Shown piece by piece: positions 32,022 through 41,530 of a stretch of DNA of 44,280 bases. The notes beneath the pieces were generated by a model. The model ran no database searches. It saw only the letters and a program-made list of their open reading frames with translations, and was not told where the DNA came from. Where the stretch lies: contig PLKG01000116.1 of NCBI GenBank assembly GCA_003140595.1, positions 1-44,280 on the forward strand. Direction: 5' to 3'. This stretch comes from Acidimicrobiaceae bacterium. Its GTDB lineage: Bacteria > Actinomycetota > Acidimicrobiia > Acidimicrobiales > Bog-793. The translations under genes and the position numbers were made by a program. The stretch's first letter is position 1; every line of letters starts with the position of its first letter.

Positions 32022-33356
32022 ATGGATGATCCCTCCCGGGCTCCCGACTTCAGTTTCGTCCACGCGGCAGACCTGCATCTTGATACGCCTTTCAAGGGCA
32101 TCGGTTCGACAGCTCCACACGTCGCCCGACAGCTTCGGGAGGCCTCGCTCGCCGCTTTCGACTCGCTCGTCGAGCTGTGTCTCGAGCGGCGAGTGGCTTT
32201 TCTCGTAGTCGCCGGCGACGTCTATGACGGGCCCGAGCGCGGTCTTCGGGCACAGCTGCGCTTTCGCGACGGCTTGGCCCGCCTGTCGGACGCGGGCATC
32301 TCGAGCTTTGTCGTACATGGCAATCACGACCCGGTCGAGACAGGGTGGTCGGCCCTTTCTGGTCCGTGGCCCGAGCTCGTCACGATCTTCGGAACTGGAA
32401 CCGTCAAGGCGGTACCTGTCGAGGTCGGTGGGATTCCGGCAGCTACCGTGCAGGGCGTCAGCTTCGCTCAGCGCGGCGAGCGACAGAATTTGGCGCTGAG
32501 GTTCGCTCATCGCGCCGGGCCTGGGATCCAGGTCGGGGTTCTCCACTGCAACGTGCAAGGTGCGGCCTCCGGCTACGACGACTACAGCCCCTGCTCACTC
32601 GACGACTTGCGCGGCATCGGCCTCGATTATTGGGCACTGGGCCACGTGCACGCGCGCATGGTCCTGTCGGGCCGCAGCGGTTCTGACGAGCCGTGGGTGG
32701 TCTACCCAGGCAACCTCCAGGCCCGCAGCCCCAAGCCGAGCGAAAGAGGCATGAAAGGCGCGGTCGTCGCACACGTCCACGCAGGGCGCGTCGCAGACCT
32801 CGAGCCGGTGGGCTGCGACGTTGTTCGCTTCGGTCTCGTCGAGGTCGACATCGGCAACATCGCTGATCTCGCCGAGCTGCGGGCCCGGCTCGTCGCCGCG
32901 TCGAGGGATGGTCTCGCCTCCAGCGACGGGCGGTCACTCGTGCTCCGCGCACAGCTGGTGGGCCAGAGCGAGCTGCACCTTGACCTCCGGCGGCCGGGCA
33001 CCCTGGAAGACCTGCTGGTCGCGCTCCGCGGCGACTTCGCCGAATACCAGCCGTTCTGCTGGTGGGACTCCATCGACGACCGGTCGCGTCCGACAGTTGA
33101 CATCGATGCAGCTCGGGCCGGATCGGACTTCGCCGCCGATCTGATACGCCTCGCCGACCAGCTCGGCCCCATCCTCGAAAGCGATGAGAGTGCAGTCGAG
33201 TACCTCGCCGCCGAGCTCTCCGAGGGACTCCCCGGAACGCTCAGGACAAGGCGCGTCCTCGAGCAACTGCTCAAGTCCCCGAACTTGTCGCCGGCCGAGC
33301 TCGTCGATCGGGCCCTCGTGCTCGCTCTCGGCGCGCTCGAGGGCGACGGGCACTGA
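32022..33356 (+). CDS. SbcD/YhaO-like metallophosphoesterase exonuclease
   Basis: 444 aa DNA-repair-type nuclease subunit. Metal-binding motifs in order: D-L-H-L-D (17-21), G-D-V-Y-D (65-69), G-N-H-D (100-103), a later L-H-C-N (about 173-176) and G-H-V-H (about 207-210). The C-terminal 200 residues form a capping domain as in YhaO. ATG 32022 is the start; the frame is open back to 31902, but that part lies within the divergent ThDP gene. The YhaN-like ATPase gene follows after ten bases, and the pair is expected to act as an Mre11-Rad50-like machine on DNA ends. Confidence 0.88.
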   Translation: MDDPSRAPDFSFVHAADLHLDTPFKGIGSTAPHVARQLREASLAAFDSLVELCLERRVAFLVVAGDVYDGPERGLRAQLRFRDGLARLSDAGISSFVVHGNHDPVETGWSALSGPWPELVTIFGTGTVKAVPVEVGGIPAATVQGVSFAQRGERQNLALRFAHRAGPGIQVGVLHCNVQGAASGYDDYSPCSLDDLRGIGLDYWALGHVHARMVLSGRSGSDEPWVVYPGNLQARSPKPSERGMKGAVVAHVHAGRVADLEPVGCDVVRFGLVEVDIGNIADLAELRARLVAASRDGLASSDGRSLVLRAQLVGQSELHLDLRRPGTLEDLLVALRGDFAEYQPFCWWDSIDDRSRPTVDIDAARAGSDFAADLIRLADQLGPILESDESAVEYLAAELSEGLPGTLRTRRVLEQLLKSPNLSPAELVDRALVLALGALEGDGH

Positions 33357-33366
33357 GGATGGGCTG

Positions 33367-36192
33367 ATGAGGGTCACTGGCTTTCATATCGACGGGTTCG
33401 GAGCTCTCGCCGATCTCGGCTTCGACGATCTTTCCCCCGGCCTTGTGATCGTGAGCGGGCCGAACGAGGCCGGCAAGTCGACCCTTCTCGACTTCCTCAC
33501 GACGATGCTGTTCGGCTTCCCGACCCGTCGCGACAATCCTCGATTCCGCGCTCCTGTGCGCGGCGGACGCCACGGCGGCCAGCTGACCTTTTCTGAAGGG
33601 AGTCGCAGGACACCGGGCGACGACCGGCAGTGGCGGATCGAACGTTACGCAGGCCCGCACAAGCTGGTCAGCATCCGGCGACCCGACGGCGCGTCGGCAT
33701 CGGAGGAGGACCTGCGCCGGGCGCTCGGCGGCGCAGACGAGGCGCTGTTCCGGGCGGTGTTCGCCGTCGATCTGACCGACCTCGGAAGCGCCGAAGCGGT
33801 GGGCAGAGACGATGTGAGGGAGCTACTTTTCTCCGCCAGCATCGTCGGCCAGCGCCGTTCCGCGGCGCGGGCGATGAGCGAGCTACAGCGCCAGCGCCTG
33901 GAGCTTGCTCGCCTGCGGCAAGGCGACGCTCTGGCCAACCGCCTGCTGGCCGACCTCGAGGATGTTCGCCGCAGTCTCACCGAGGCGAGCCGCGAGGCCG
34001 CCGACTATCCGGCGCGACATGCTGAGCTGCTGGGCTTGGAGGCCGAGGTGGCCCGAGCGCGTGAGCAAGCCGAGCTGAACGAGCGCCGGACGCGGGACCT
34101 CGAGGTGTTGATAAGGCTCTGGGATGTGCTCGAGCGCAAGCGCACGGCCGAGCAGCACGTTGCTGGCTGGACGGAGCCCGGGCCGCTCAACGCCTGGCTC
34201 GAGACGCAGGCCACCGAGCTGCAGGCACTCAGATCGGCGTGCTCAGGACAGCTAGCGCACCTGAGCCAGCTAGATGACCTGTCCAACCAACGCCGAGGCA
34301 TTGAACAGTCGATCCTTGCCGCGATGGGTTCACTCGGTTCGAGCTGGGATCGTGAGCGTATTCGCACCAGCGGCGGGTGGATCGGGCTCATGGACGATGC
34401 TCGGCGTTTTCGCGTCTCTCTCGGGGAACGTGAGGCGAACTGGCGCACGGCGCGCGCTCTGGCGGAGGACGCCGACGGTGCTCCAGAGCTCACAGGCCTT
34501 CTCGACAGCGACGGTGCTGGCGCGACAATTGCGTCCTGCGCACCGGAGGTGGACCCGGAGCGACAGGCGAGGCTGGTCAGCGAGCTACGCAAGAACCTCG
34601 CCGAGCAACGCCTGTTGATGGCAGAACAACAGGCCGACCAACGCCGCTCAGGTCCTTCTGAAGGTCCCCTCAGTGCCTCGAGCGTCTTTTCGGTCGCGCT
34701 CGTGGCCTTCGCCATCGTCGCCCTCTCGGTCGTCGCGGCCCTCGCTCGGAGTGCACCGGCGGTGCGCGTGATCTGCATCGCGATGGCCGTGGCCGGTTGT
34801 GCGCTCCTGGCCGTCACGATCGCGGCGCGGCGGCGGCTCCTGGACCCGACACCCGCGGAGAAGACCGTCGTGGCGACCGTCAGTGATCGCGTCGTCGCGC
34901 GCGTGGCCGAGCTTGCCACCGCGCTCGGCCTGCCCAACACGCCGAGTGACTCCGACCTCGAAACAGCCGCGGAGGCGATCGACAGGGCGCGAGATCTCGA
35001 GCGATCGCACGACGAGGACCGCCGCCGAACGACAGCCGCGCTGCAGCGGCGCAAGTTCGCCCACGAGTCACTGACGATGGCGCTCGAGGACCTCGAGGCC
35101 GAGCGGGACAGCTTCGCAGCGTGGAAACTCGTGCAAGGGCTCGGCCCCGCCCTTTCGCCTGACGGTGTCCTCGAAAGCCTCACAACGCTTCAGGAAGCTT
35201 GGAAGAACCTCGGCGCGCTCGATCGCGTCGACGCCAAGATCGACCAGCTACGCGCTGAGGTCTCGCAATTCGGAGCCCGCCTCGCCAGGCTGTCGACCGG
35301 GCTTCGCGAGCGCGGTGGTGAGGCCGAGTCGCTCGAGACCGACCCGGCCCGTGCACTCGATGAACTGTGCGGCTCGCTTGCCGAAACGGTCGAGGTCCGG
35401 GCAACGAGGACCTCCCTGCTCCAGGCAGTCGATGAGGCGAGCGCAGAGCTGGAACGCTCGTTCGGTCTGGGCCCTCAAGCGCTACGCCTGCGCGCCGAGC
35501 TCGAGACCGGAGAGGTTCTGGCCTGGACCCAGGAGCGGGCAGAGCTCGAACCTGCGCGCGCTGATGCGCGTAGCCGTCTCGAGCAGCTGGTGCGGGCGCA
35601 CCAGGACGCGTCGAACGAGCTGCGCGACATTGCCGGGTCGGCCCGCATGTCAGAGCTCGAGCAGGCGCGGCTTGGTCTCGAACAAGAGCTCGAAGAGGTG
35701 CTCAAGTCCTGGGCTGTGCTCGGATGTGCGCGTCTATTGCTCGAGCGCACTCTGAAGCGGCACGAACAGGAGCATCAGCCGGCCGTGCTCGCCCGTGCGG
35801 GTGATCGCTTCGCAAAGGTGACTGGGGGTCGTTACACGCGCTTGTTGCCTTCCCTCGGTGACGAAGGCGCTCGCGAGGCGATACGGGTCCTCTCCACCGT
35901 CGGGGCAGAGATCGACGCCAGCAGCCTGAGCCGTGGGAGCGTCGAACAGCTCTACCTCTGCCTTCGACTCGGACTCGCGGAGACTTTTGCCGAGCGCTCC
36001 GAGGCGCTCCCCCTCATCCTCGACGACGTGCTGGTGAACTTCGATCCCGGCCGCGCGGTATCGGTCGCGGAGGCGCTCGCCGAGACCGCTGAGCACCATC
36101 AGGTGCTGTTTTTGACATGCCACCCCCACCTCGAACAGCTCGTTCGCACCGTGGCACCTGAAGCCCAGGTCGTGCGGCTGGAGAGGATCTGA
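33367..36192 (+). CDS. YhaN-like SMC/Rad50-type ATPase
   Basis: 941 aa partner of the upstream nuclease. N-terminal ATPase half with Walker A G-P-N-E-A-G-K-S (31-38); C-terminal half with the signature L-S-R-G-S-V-E-Q-L-Y-L and Walker B I-L-D-D-V-L-V-N-F-D, then an H-x-Q-V-L-F-L-T-C-H end. The long arms between them are rich in E, R, A and L and look coiled coil. Two hydrophobic spans at about 440-462 and 466-486 interrupt the arm, as in Bacillus YhaN, and would tether it to the membrane. ATG 33367 is chosen because the ATPase begins there. It is a YhaN rather than a SbcC because there is no zinc-hook CxxC at the arm tip. Confidence 0.87.
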   Translation: MRVTGFHIDGFGALADLGFDDLSPGLVIVSGPNEAGKSTLLDFLTTMLFGFPTRRDNPRFRAPVRGGRHGGQLTFSEGSRRTPGDDRQWRIERYAGPHKLVSIRRPDGASASEEDLRRALGGADEALFRAVFAVDLTDLGSAEAVGRDDVRELLFSASIVGQRRSAARAMSELQRQRLELARLRQGDALANRLLADLEDVRRSLTEASREAADYPARHAELLGLEAEVARAREQAELNERRTRDLEVLIRLWDVLERKRTAEQHVAGWTEPGPLNAWLETQATELQALRSACSGQLAHLSQLDDLSNQRRGIEQSILAAMGSLGSSWDRERIRTSGGWIGLMDDARRFRVSLGEREANWRTARALAEDADGAPELTGLLDSDGAGATIASCAPEVDPERQARLVSELRKNLAEQRLLMAEQQADQRRSGPSEGPLSASSVFSVALVAFAIVALSVVAALARSAPAVRVICIAMAVAGCALLAVTIAARRRLLDPTPAEKTVVATVSDRVVARVAELATALGLPNTPSDSDLETAAEAIDRARDLERSHDEDRRRTTAALQRRKFAHESLTMALEDLEAERDSFAAWKLVQGLGPALSPDGVLESLTTLQEAWKNLGALDRVDAKIDQLRAEVSQFGARLARLSTGLRERGGEAESLETDPARALDELCGSLAETVEVRATRTSLLQAVDEASAELERSFGLGPQALRLRAELETGEVLAWTQERAELEPARADARSRLEQLVRAHQDASNELRDIAGSARMSELEQARLGLEQELEEVLKSWAVLGCARLLLERTLKRHEQEHQPAVLARAGDRFAKVTGGRYTRLLPSLGDEGAREAIRVLSTVGAEIDASSLSRGSVEQLYLCLRLGLAETFAERSEALPLILDDVLVNFDPGRAVSVAEALAETAEHHQVLFLTCHPHLEQLVRTVAPEAQVVRLERI

Positions 36193-36288
36193 GGACCACC
36201 AGCCGGTTCGGTGGCTGCACCAGATGGCCGAATCCGACCAGCCGGACCACCCGAGCTGGCCCTCTCGCTCGAGTGACCGGGTTCGGGC

Positions 36289-37545
36289 TCAGAAGTTCGT
36301 CGTGCAAAATGGCGGTCGCCGCAAGCCGAACATCTTGTCGGCGCGCCGGGTTGCTCCTTGCTTGCACTCGGCGATCCGGCCCGCGGTGGCCATGCCTGCA
36401 AAGGGGACGCCTCCGAGGTACACCGCTCCCAAGGCTTCCACGGGGAGGGCGATGTCGGGCGCGACCTCGACCTGCTCTACGGTCCCAACCCCGTCGAGAT
36501 CGACCGAGAGGCGGAAACGGCCTTCGTTCCAGGGACAGAACCGATCCAGCACCTCTATAACGAGGCTCCCGTGCTCCTCGTAGCGACGCAGGGCGAGCGC
36601 TTGGCCGACGTCGACGAGACGGACCCAGGTGCGATCCCCCCAGCTTGTCGTGCGGAGGTGCCTCTGGTCCTCCAGGAGGTACCGCAGAGGCTCGTCGACC
36701 GGTCGGTTCCGGGTGCGGAGCTCCTCGGTGAGGTCGAGCCCGAGCAGGTAGCGCCACAGAGATATGTAGCTCTCGTCGCTGAGTGAGCACATCTCCTCCA
36801 GGAACACTGCGCGACGCCAGTGGTTGGCGGGGTCCGTCCCCGCGACGCGGTAGACGGCATAGCCGTCGATATGGCCCGCCTGCTCGTAACAGACGTAGAA
36901 GCGGTGTCTTTCGTCCTCGCGCGAACCGTTCGGGTTCCCCAACATTTCAGCCCACTCCCCTTGCGGGCGATCGAGCTCGCCAACCCGGGTCGGCACGTAG
37001 GCACTGAACACGGCGGGGAACGCTTCGGCGGCCTGAGCGAGCTCGACCAGGTGGACCGACCCGGAACAGTCCAGGCTCGAGTCGCTCGGTGCAGCGACAG
37101 GTGCGGGGACTCGGGCTGCGCGCTTGTCGAGCACATATCGCGCTCCGAAGGTCGCCGGCCCGTAACCGTAGCGACCGTAGATCCCGCCCTCGCTCGCAAA
37201 GAGGACCGCCACGGGCTCACCTGCCGAACGGAGGTCGTCCAGCTGGCGTCGCATCATGGCGTTGAGCATCCCGCGGCGACGATGCGTCGGAGCGACCGAG
37301 ACGTCGGTGACGGCCGCGACCTGGCACCGCAGGAGGCCGGGCAACGTCATCGGCACCGCATAGGAACTGGTCGTCGCTACGAGGTCTCCGCCGTCGAAAA
37401 CCGCGAGCGACCGGTCGAGCTGCAGCTCAACTGCCAGGCTTTCGAGCTGGTCCGGCGTGTAGCGGCCACCGAACGCCGCCGCCTGGCAGGACGCGAAGGC
37501 GTTGATCTCATGGCTCTCAATTGCTCGAAGCTCGAAGTCGGTCAT
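36289..37545 (-). CDS. Eis-family GNAT N-acetyltransferase
   Basis: 418 aa. N-terminal GNAT domain with the acetyl-CoA loop V-A-P-T-H-R-R-R-G-M (about 85-94) and I-Y-G-R-Y-G-Y (about 123-129); second GNAT-like domain in the middle; C-terminal sterol-carrier-like domain. The protein ends in T-T-N-F, keeping the C-terminal Phe whose carboxylate is the general base in mycobacterial Eis. Family members acetylate amines of aminoglycosides, polyamines or proteins; the natural substrate here is unknown. It lies 33 bases after ispG, where actinobacteria often carry an acetyltransferase gene. Confidence 0.85.
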   Translation of the reverse strand: MTDFELRAIESHEINAFASCQAAAFGGRYTPDQLESLAVELQLDRSLAVFDGGDLVATTSSYAVPMTLPGLLRCQVAAVTDVSVAPTHRRRGMLNAMMRRQLDDLRSAGEPVAVLFASEGGIYGRYGYGPATFGARYVLDKRAARVPAPVAAPSDSSLDCSGSVHLVELAQAAEAFPAVFSAYVPTRVGELDRPQGEWAEMLGNPNGSREDERHRFYVCYEQAGHIDGYAVYRVAGTDPANHWRRAVFLEEMCSLSDESYISLWRYLLGLDLTEELRTRNRPVDEPLRYLLEDQRHLRTTSWGDRTWVRLVDVGQALALRRYEEHGSLVIEVLDRFCPWNEGRFRLSVDLDGVGTVEQVEVAPDIALPVEALGAVYLGGVPFAGMATAGRIAECKQGATRRADKMFGLRRPPFCTTNF

Positions 37546-37578
37546 TCTCTCGCCTGGTCGCGCGCTGACGCGTGACCA

Positions 37579-38835
37579 TCAGCCACTCAAGGGTTGGGGT
37601 TCCTGCTCGTTGGCGACGGTCTTGCGGATCATCTTGATCCGCTGCGCCGCTTGGTTGACGTCGCTGCCTCGGGTCTCGAAAAGGGCCATGCGGTCCTCCT
37701 CGGCTTCACGCTCGGCCCCGGCGTCGGCTGCAGCAAGGCGCGCGTCGATGCCTTCGGTGACGAGTTTCTCCGCCTCGGCCACCAGAGCCTCTACCATCTC
37801 GTCCTCGGGCACCACCCGAACGATCTTTCCCTTGATGAACAAGTGCCCCTTGTGCCGTCCCGCAGCAATCCCGAGATCGGCCTCGCGAGCTTCTCCGGGC
37901 CCGTTGACGACGCAGCCCATCACCGCCACCTGAAGCGGCAGCGAACGGGACTCCAGCGCCTCTTGGACCTTGCGGGCTATCTCGATCACGTCGATCTCGG
38001 CGCGGCCACACGACGGGCACGCGATGAGGTCCAGGCTCTTGCGCTCACGGAGCCCGAGCGCCTCGAGCAGCTGACGACCAGCACGTGCCTCTTGGACCGG
38101 ATCGGCGGTGAGCGAGTAACGGATCGTGTCGCCGATACCCTCGGCGAGAAGGGTCGCGATCCCTGCTGTGCCCTTTATCAAACCGGCTGGAGGAGGGCCG
38201 GCCTCGGTCACACCAAGATGGAGAGGATGGTCGAAGGTCTCCGAGGCGAGCCTGTAGGCCTCGATCATGACCGGGACGTTGGAGGCCTTGACAGAGATCT
38301 TCACGTCCTCGAAGCCGACCTCGTCGAAGTAGGCGAGCTCCATCCGCGCCGACTCGACGAGCGCCTCCGGCGTCGCACCCCCGTACTTCTTGTACAAGCT
38401 GGGGTGCAACGAACCGGCGTTCACACCGACGCGGATGGGAACACCGCGGTCGCGCGCCTCGGAAGCGACAAGCTTTATCTCTTCGGGCTTGCGAAGGTTG
38501 CCCGGGTTCAACCTGAGCCCGTTGACTCCGGCCTCAAGGGCCGCGAGCGCCATCTCGTAGTGGAAGTGCACATCGGCCACGATCGGCACGGGCGAGCGCG
38601 GGACGATTATCGCCAGGCCCTCGGCGGCCTCCTGCTCGTTGCAGGTACAGCGCACGATGTCGGCTCCCGCGGCAGCGAGCGCATAGATCTGGGTGAGGGT
38701 CGCTTCGGCGTCCGCCGTCTTGGTCACGGTCATTGACTGGACCGACACGGGCGCTCCGCCGCCCACTGGAACCTTGCCTACCGTTATCTGCCGGGTCTTG
38801 CGCCGTTCGGCCAAGGTCCCACCTGATCTGGGCAT
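37579..38835 (-). CDS. ispG: 4-hydroxy-3-methylbut-2-enyl-diphosphate synthase
   Basis: Penultimate enzyme of the MEP isoprenoid pathway, converting methylerythritol cyclodiphosphate to HMBPP with a [4Fe-4S] cluster. 418 aa. TIM-barrel N-terminus with S-V-Q-S-M-T, A-D-I-V-R-C, V-A-D-V-H-F and L-R-L-N-P-G-N; C-terminal cluster motif C-P-S-C-G and M-G-C-V-V-N-G-P-G-E. The tail after about 355 is a charged extension beyond the core. ATG 38835 starts 100 bases after the protease stop. Confidence 0.95.
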   Translation of the reverse strand: MPRSGGTLAERRKTRQITVGKVPVGGGAPVSVQSMTVTKTADAEATLTQIYALAAAGADIVRCTCNEQEAAEGLAIIVPRSPVPIVADVHFHYEMALAALEAGVNGLRLNPGNLRKPEEIKLVASEARDRGVPIRVGVNAGSLHPSLYKKYGGATPEALVESARMELAYFDEVGFEDVKISVKASNVPVMIEAYRLASETFDHPLHLGVTEAGPPPAGLIKGTAGIATLLAEGIGDTIRYSLTADPVQEARAGRQLLEALGLRERKSLDLIACPSCGRAEIDVIEIARKVQEALESRSLPLQVAVMGCVVNGPGEAREADLGIAAGRHKGHLFIKGKIVRVVPEDEMVEALVAEAEKLVTEGIDARLAAADAGAEREAEEDRMALFETRGSDVNQAAQRIKMIRKTVANEQEPQPLSG

Positions 38836-38935
38836 CGATCGCCAGCTTAGTGGCGCGCCGCCGATGCGCTCGGCCGCCCGTCCGGGCGCCCAGGGGGGCC
38901 TTGGCTCACCGCTCGGGCCGCGTCGCGGCGCGCAC

Positions 38936-40273
38936 TCAGCCGCCGGGCAGATGAGCCGGGCTGACGATGTTCATGTAGAGGGCGCCGAGCCCTACGAGCA
39001 CGACGAATAGCAGGAAGACGTAGGCGACGGGCATGAGCTTCGCGACGTCCGCGTGATAGTTGCGGCCCTTTCGCGAACGCGCCCGCTCGTAGATAGCGAT
39101 AGCGACATGACCCCCGTCCAGCGGGAGCATGGGGAACAGGTTCACGATGCCGACGAAAAGGTTGATCGCGGCCAGCAGGTACAAGAGCTCGGTGACATCC
39201 TGCCTGGCCGCCTGGGCGCCGATCTGGACCGCGCCCACGATGGACAGGATCGTGCCTCCCCCTGAGCCCTGTCCCGAGGTGCCCGAGGTCCCGGAGGCTT
39301 GGCTGTTCCCGGCGACGGCCACCTGGTGGGCAAAATTGCTCAGCCCGTGGAGGGAGAAGACCTGGGCGAGCCCGCTAAAGGTCTGACCGAACATGGAACC
39401 GAGCTCCGAGCCGGCGCGGCCGACGGCGGTCAAGGGGTTCACCGACACGTTCCTCACGTCGGTGAGCTCGACGCCTACGACCCCCTTCGCCGGTCCCGCG
39501 GGGTTCGCAGCCTGGACGCGCTGGCCGCCGATCACCTCCACGACGTGGCGACCGTCTATCGGCGTGACCCGGAGAGTCAGGTCGCGGCCATTGCGGTCTA
39601 CGACGAAGGAAAGTACGTCACCGGGGTGTCGGTTCACGAGAGTGATGAGCGAGTCCAAGTTGGCGACCTTGTGCCCGTTGACGGCCACGATCACGTCCCC
39701 GGGCCTAAGACCGGCACGTTGTGCCGGGCTCAGCCCTTTGGCGAACTGCCCAAGGCTCGATATCGTCGGCGAGGTCAGGGTCGGGGCGCCCGAGAAGGCG
39801 TATATCGAGAACAACAACACAAACGCGAGGATCATGTGCATGCCCGACCCGGCGAAGGCAACCAGGAGACGCCGGGGGAACGACGCCTGGCGGTAGCTGC
39901 GCGCCTCATCGACTGGGGCAACATCCTCGAGCATCGTCATTCCCACGATCCGGACGTAGCCGCCGGCCGGGATCGCCTTGACGCCGTATTCGGTCTCGCC
40001 GCGGCGGATGGACCACAGCCTCGGCCCAAAGCCCAGGAAGTACTCCGTCACCTTCATCCCGCTCCACTTCGCGGTGGCGAAGTGGCCAAGCTCGTGGAGC
40101 ATGATCATGGCCACGAGCGCCAGCACCACAACGAGGACGGGCAGTGCGCCGAGCACCGTCGCGAGGACGATTCCGGCGAGCACGACGACCGCCAGGCGCA
40201 AGAGCGGCCGGAGCCCTGCGGTGGGCGACTGAGGCGCGAGCGGCACGCCAGGTCCCGAAGCGTCGTCCATCAC
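38936..40273 (-). CDS. RIP metalloprotease (RseP/Rip1-type site-2 protease)
   Basis: 445 aa intramembrane zinc protease that cuts membrane-bound regulators such as anti-sigma factors. Active-site H-E-L-G-H (60-64) in the first span region; the second motif L-D-G-G-H near residue 396 supplies the third zinc ligand; between them a PDZ domain (about 190-265 with G-L-R-P-G-D-V-I). A Gly/Ser-rich loop (about 320-335) follows. The N-terminus begins with two possible starts, GTG 40273 and ATG 40270; the GGGAGA upstream does not decide. It is in the conserved dxr-protease-ispG order of actinobacteria. The loop sequence G-Q-G-S-G-G-G-T is unusual filler. Confidence 0.92.
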   Translation of the reverse strand: MMDDASGPGVPLAPQSPTAGLRPLLRLAVVVLAGIVLATVLGALPVLVVVLALVAMIMLHELGHFATAKWSGMKVTEYFLGFGPRLWSIRRGETEYGVKAIPAGGYVRIVGMTMLEDVAPVDEARSYRQASFPRRLLVAFAGSGMHMILAFVLLFSIYAFSGAPTLTSPTISSLGQFAKGLSPAQRAGLRPGDVIVAVNGHKVANLDSLITLVNRHPGDVLSFVVDRNGRDLTLRVTPIDGRHVVEVIGGQRVQAANPAGPAKGVVGVELTDVRNVSVNPLTAVGRAGSELGSMFGQTFSGLAQVFSLHGLSNFAHQVAVAGNSQASGTSGTSGQGSGGGTILSIVGAVQIGAQAARQDVTELLYLLAAINLFVGIVNLFPMLPLDGGHVAIAIYERARSRKGRNYHADVAKLMPVAYVFLLFVVLVGLGALYMNIVSPAHLPGG

Positions 40274-40306
40274 GACAGTCTCCCGCTTGTTCGACCTATG
40301 GAGTCG

Positions 40307-41530
40307 TCACCCCGCCCGCTCACGCAGCGCGAGCGCGCTCGCGGCCCGCACCCGGGCGAGCGCGTCGGCCTCCAGGACGTCCTCCACCTTCACAAGTTCT
40401 GTGGGCTCGTGAACAGCGAGAGTGTCCGCCACGACTTCCGCGATCGCCGACCAGCTGATCTTGCCGCCCAGGAAGGCGGCCACGGCGACCTCGTTCGCGG
40501 CGTTCAGCCACGCCGGGGCACTCCCCCCGGCGCGACCCGCGTCGTAGGCGAGCTGGAGGCACGGGAAGCTCACGAGGTCGGGAGGCTCGAACTCGAGGTG
40601 AACTGGTGCGGCGAAATCGAGCGAGCCGTACGCGTGGGTGAGGCGGTCTGGATAGCCCAGCGCGTAACCGATCGGGAGACGCATGTCGGGCTTGGAGAGC
40701 TGGGCGATCGTCGTGCCATCGCAGAACTCCACCATGGAGTGCACGATCGACTGCGGGTGAACGACTACCTCGATGTGGTCATAGTCGACGTCGAACAACT
40801 CGCGGGCCTCGATTACCTCGAGCCCTTTGTTCATGAGTGTCGAGGAGTCGATCGTGATCTTCGGCCCCATCTGCCAGGTCGGATGGGCGAGGGCGTCGGC
40901 CACGCTCACCGATGCGAGATCAGCCGCTTTCCTCCCCCGGAACGGTCCCCCGCTTGCCGTGATCACGATTCGGGCAACCTCGCCAACGCCGCCACGGGCA
41001 AGGCACTGGTGTATCGCACCGTGCTCGGAGTCGACCGGGACGAGCTCGGCACCCGGGCTCGAGCGTGCGCGCTGGACCACAGGCGCGCCGGCCACGAGCG
41101 ATTCCTTGTTCGCGAGGGCGAGCCGGCGTCCTTGCCACAACGTGGCGACCGTCACGCCGAGGCCCGCGAATCCGACGACGGCGTTCAGCACCACGTCGGC
41201 AGTTTCGACGAGCGAGGACAGCGCACCCGGACCTGCACGCAACTCGATGCCCGAAGGCAGCAGATCGGCGAGCCTGCGCTCGAAGGCACTGTCGGCGATC
41301 GCGACGACACCGGGGTGGAACTCTTCGGCCTGGGCCGCAAGAAGCTCGAACGATCGGGCCGCCCCCAGCGCGCTCACACTGAAGCGATCCGAGGCCGTCC
41401 GGAGCACATCGAGGGTCTGGGTGCCGATCGAGCCAGTGGACCCCACGACGGCGACGCGTCGGAGTGAGCAGTCGCGAGGTCCGCGAGCAGCGGCCGAGCC
41501 CCCAACTGGGTGCTGCAGGGCGCCCGTCAT
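40307..41530 (-). CDS. dxr: 1-deoxy-D-xylulose 5-phosphate reductoisomerase
   Basis: First committed MEP-pathway enzyme; converts DXP to MEP with NADPH. 407 aa from ATG 41530, four-base overlap (ATGA) with cdsA; the long open frame upstream is rejected. Seen: V-G-S-T-G-S-I-G-T-Q-T (NADPH site, about 29-39), N-K-E-S-L-V, V-P-V-D-S-E-H, T-A-S-G-G-P-F, and the C-terminal-domain motif M-N-K-G-L-E-V-I-E-A. W-Q-M-G-x-K-I-T-I-D-S-S is kept. The first 25 residues precede the domain and are unlike the family. Confidence 0.95.
   Translation of the reverse strand: MTGALQHPVGGSAAARGPRDCSLRRVAVVGSTGSIGTQTLDVLRTASDRFSVSALGAARSFELLAAQAEEFHPGVVAIADSAFERRLADLLPSGIELRAGPGALSSLVETADVVLNAVVGFAGLGVTVATLWQGRRLALANKESLVAGAPVVQRARSSPGAELVPVDSEHGAIHQCLARGGVGEVARIVITASGGPFRGRKAADLASVSVADALAHPTWQMGPKITIDSSTLMNKGLEVIEARELFDVDYDHIEVVVHPQSIVHSMVEFCDGTTIAQLSKPDMRLPIGYALGYPDRLTHAYGSLDFAAPVHLEFEPPDLVSFPCLQLAYDAGRAGGSAPAWLNAANEVAVAAFLGGKISWSAIAEVVADTLAVHEPTELVKVEDVLEADALARVRAASALALRERAG

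Noticed and set aside
36193..36288. Weak hairpin (CCACC...GGTGG, 36196-36214) after the YhaN-like gene
   Set aside because: Only five base pairs and no U tract; not enough to call a terminator.
39299..41467. A 722-codon open frame on the plus strand
   Set aside because: It is fully antisense to the RIP protease and dxr genes, and its translation is rich in R, H, G and D with no domain; a typical shadow frame in GC-rich DNA.
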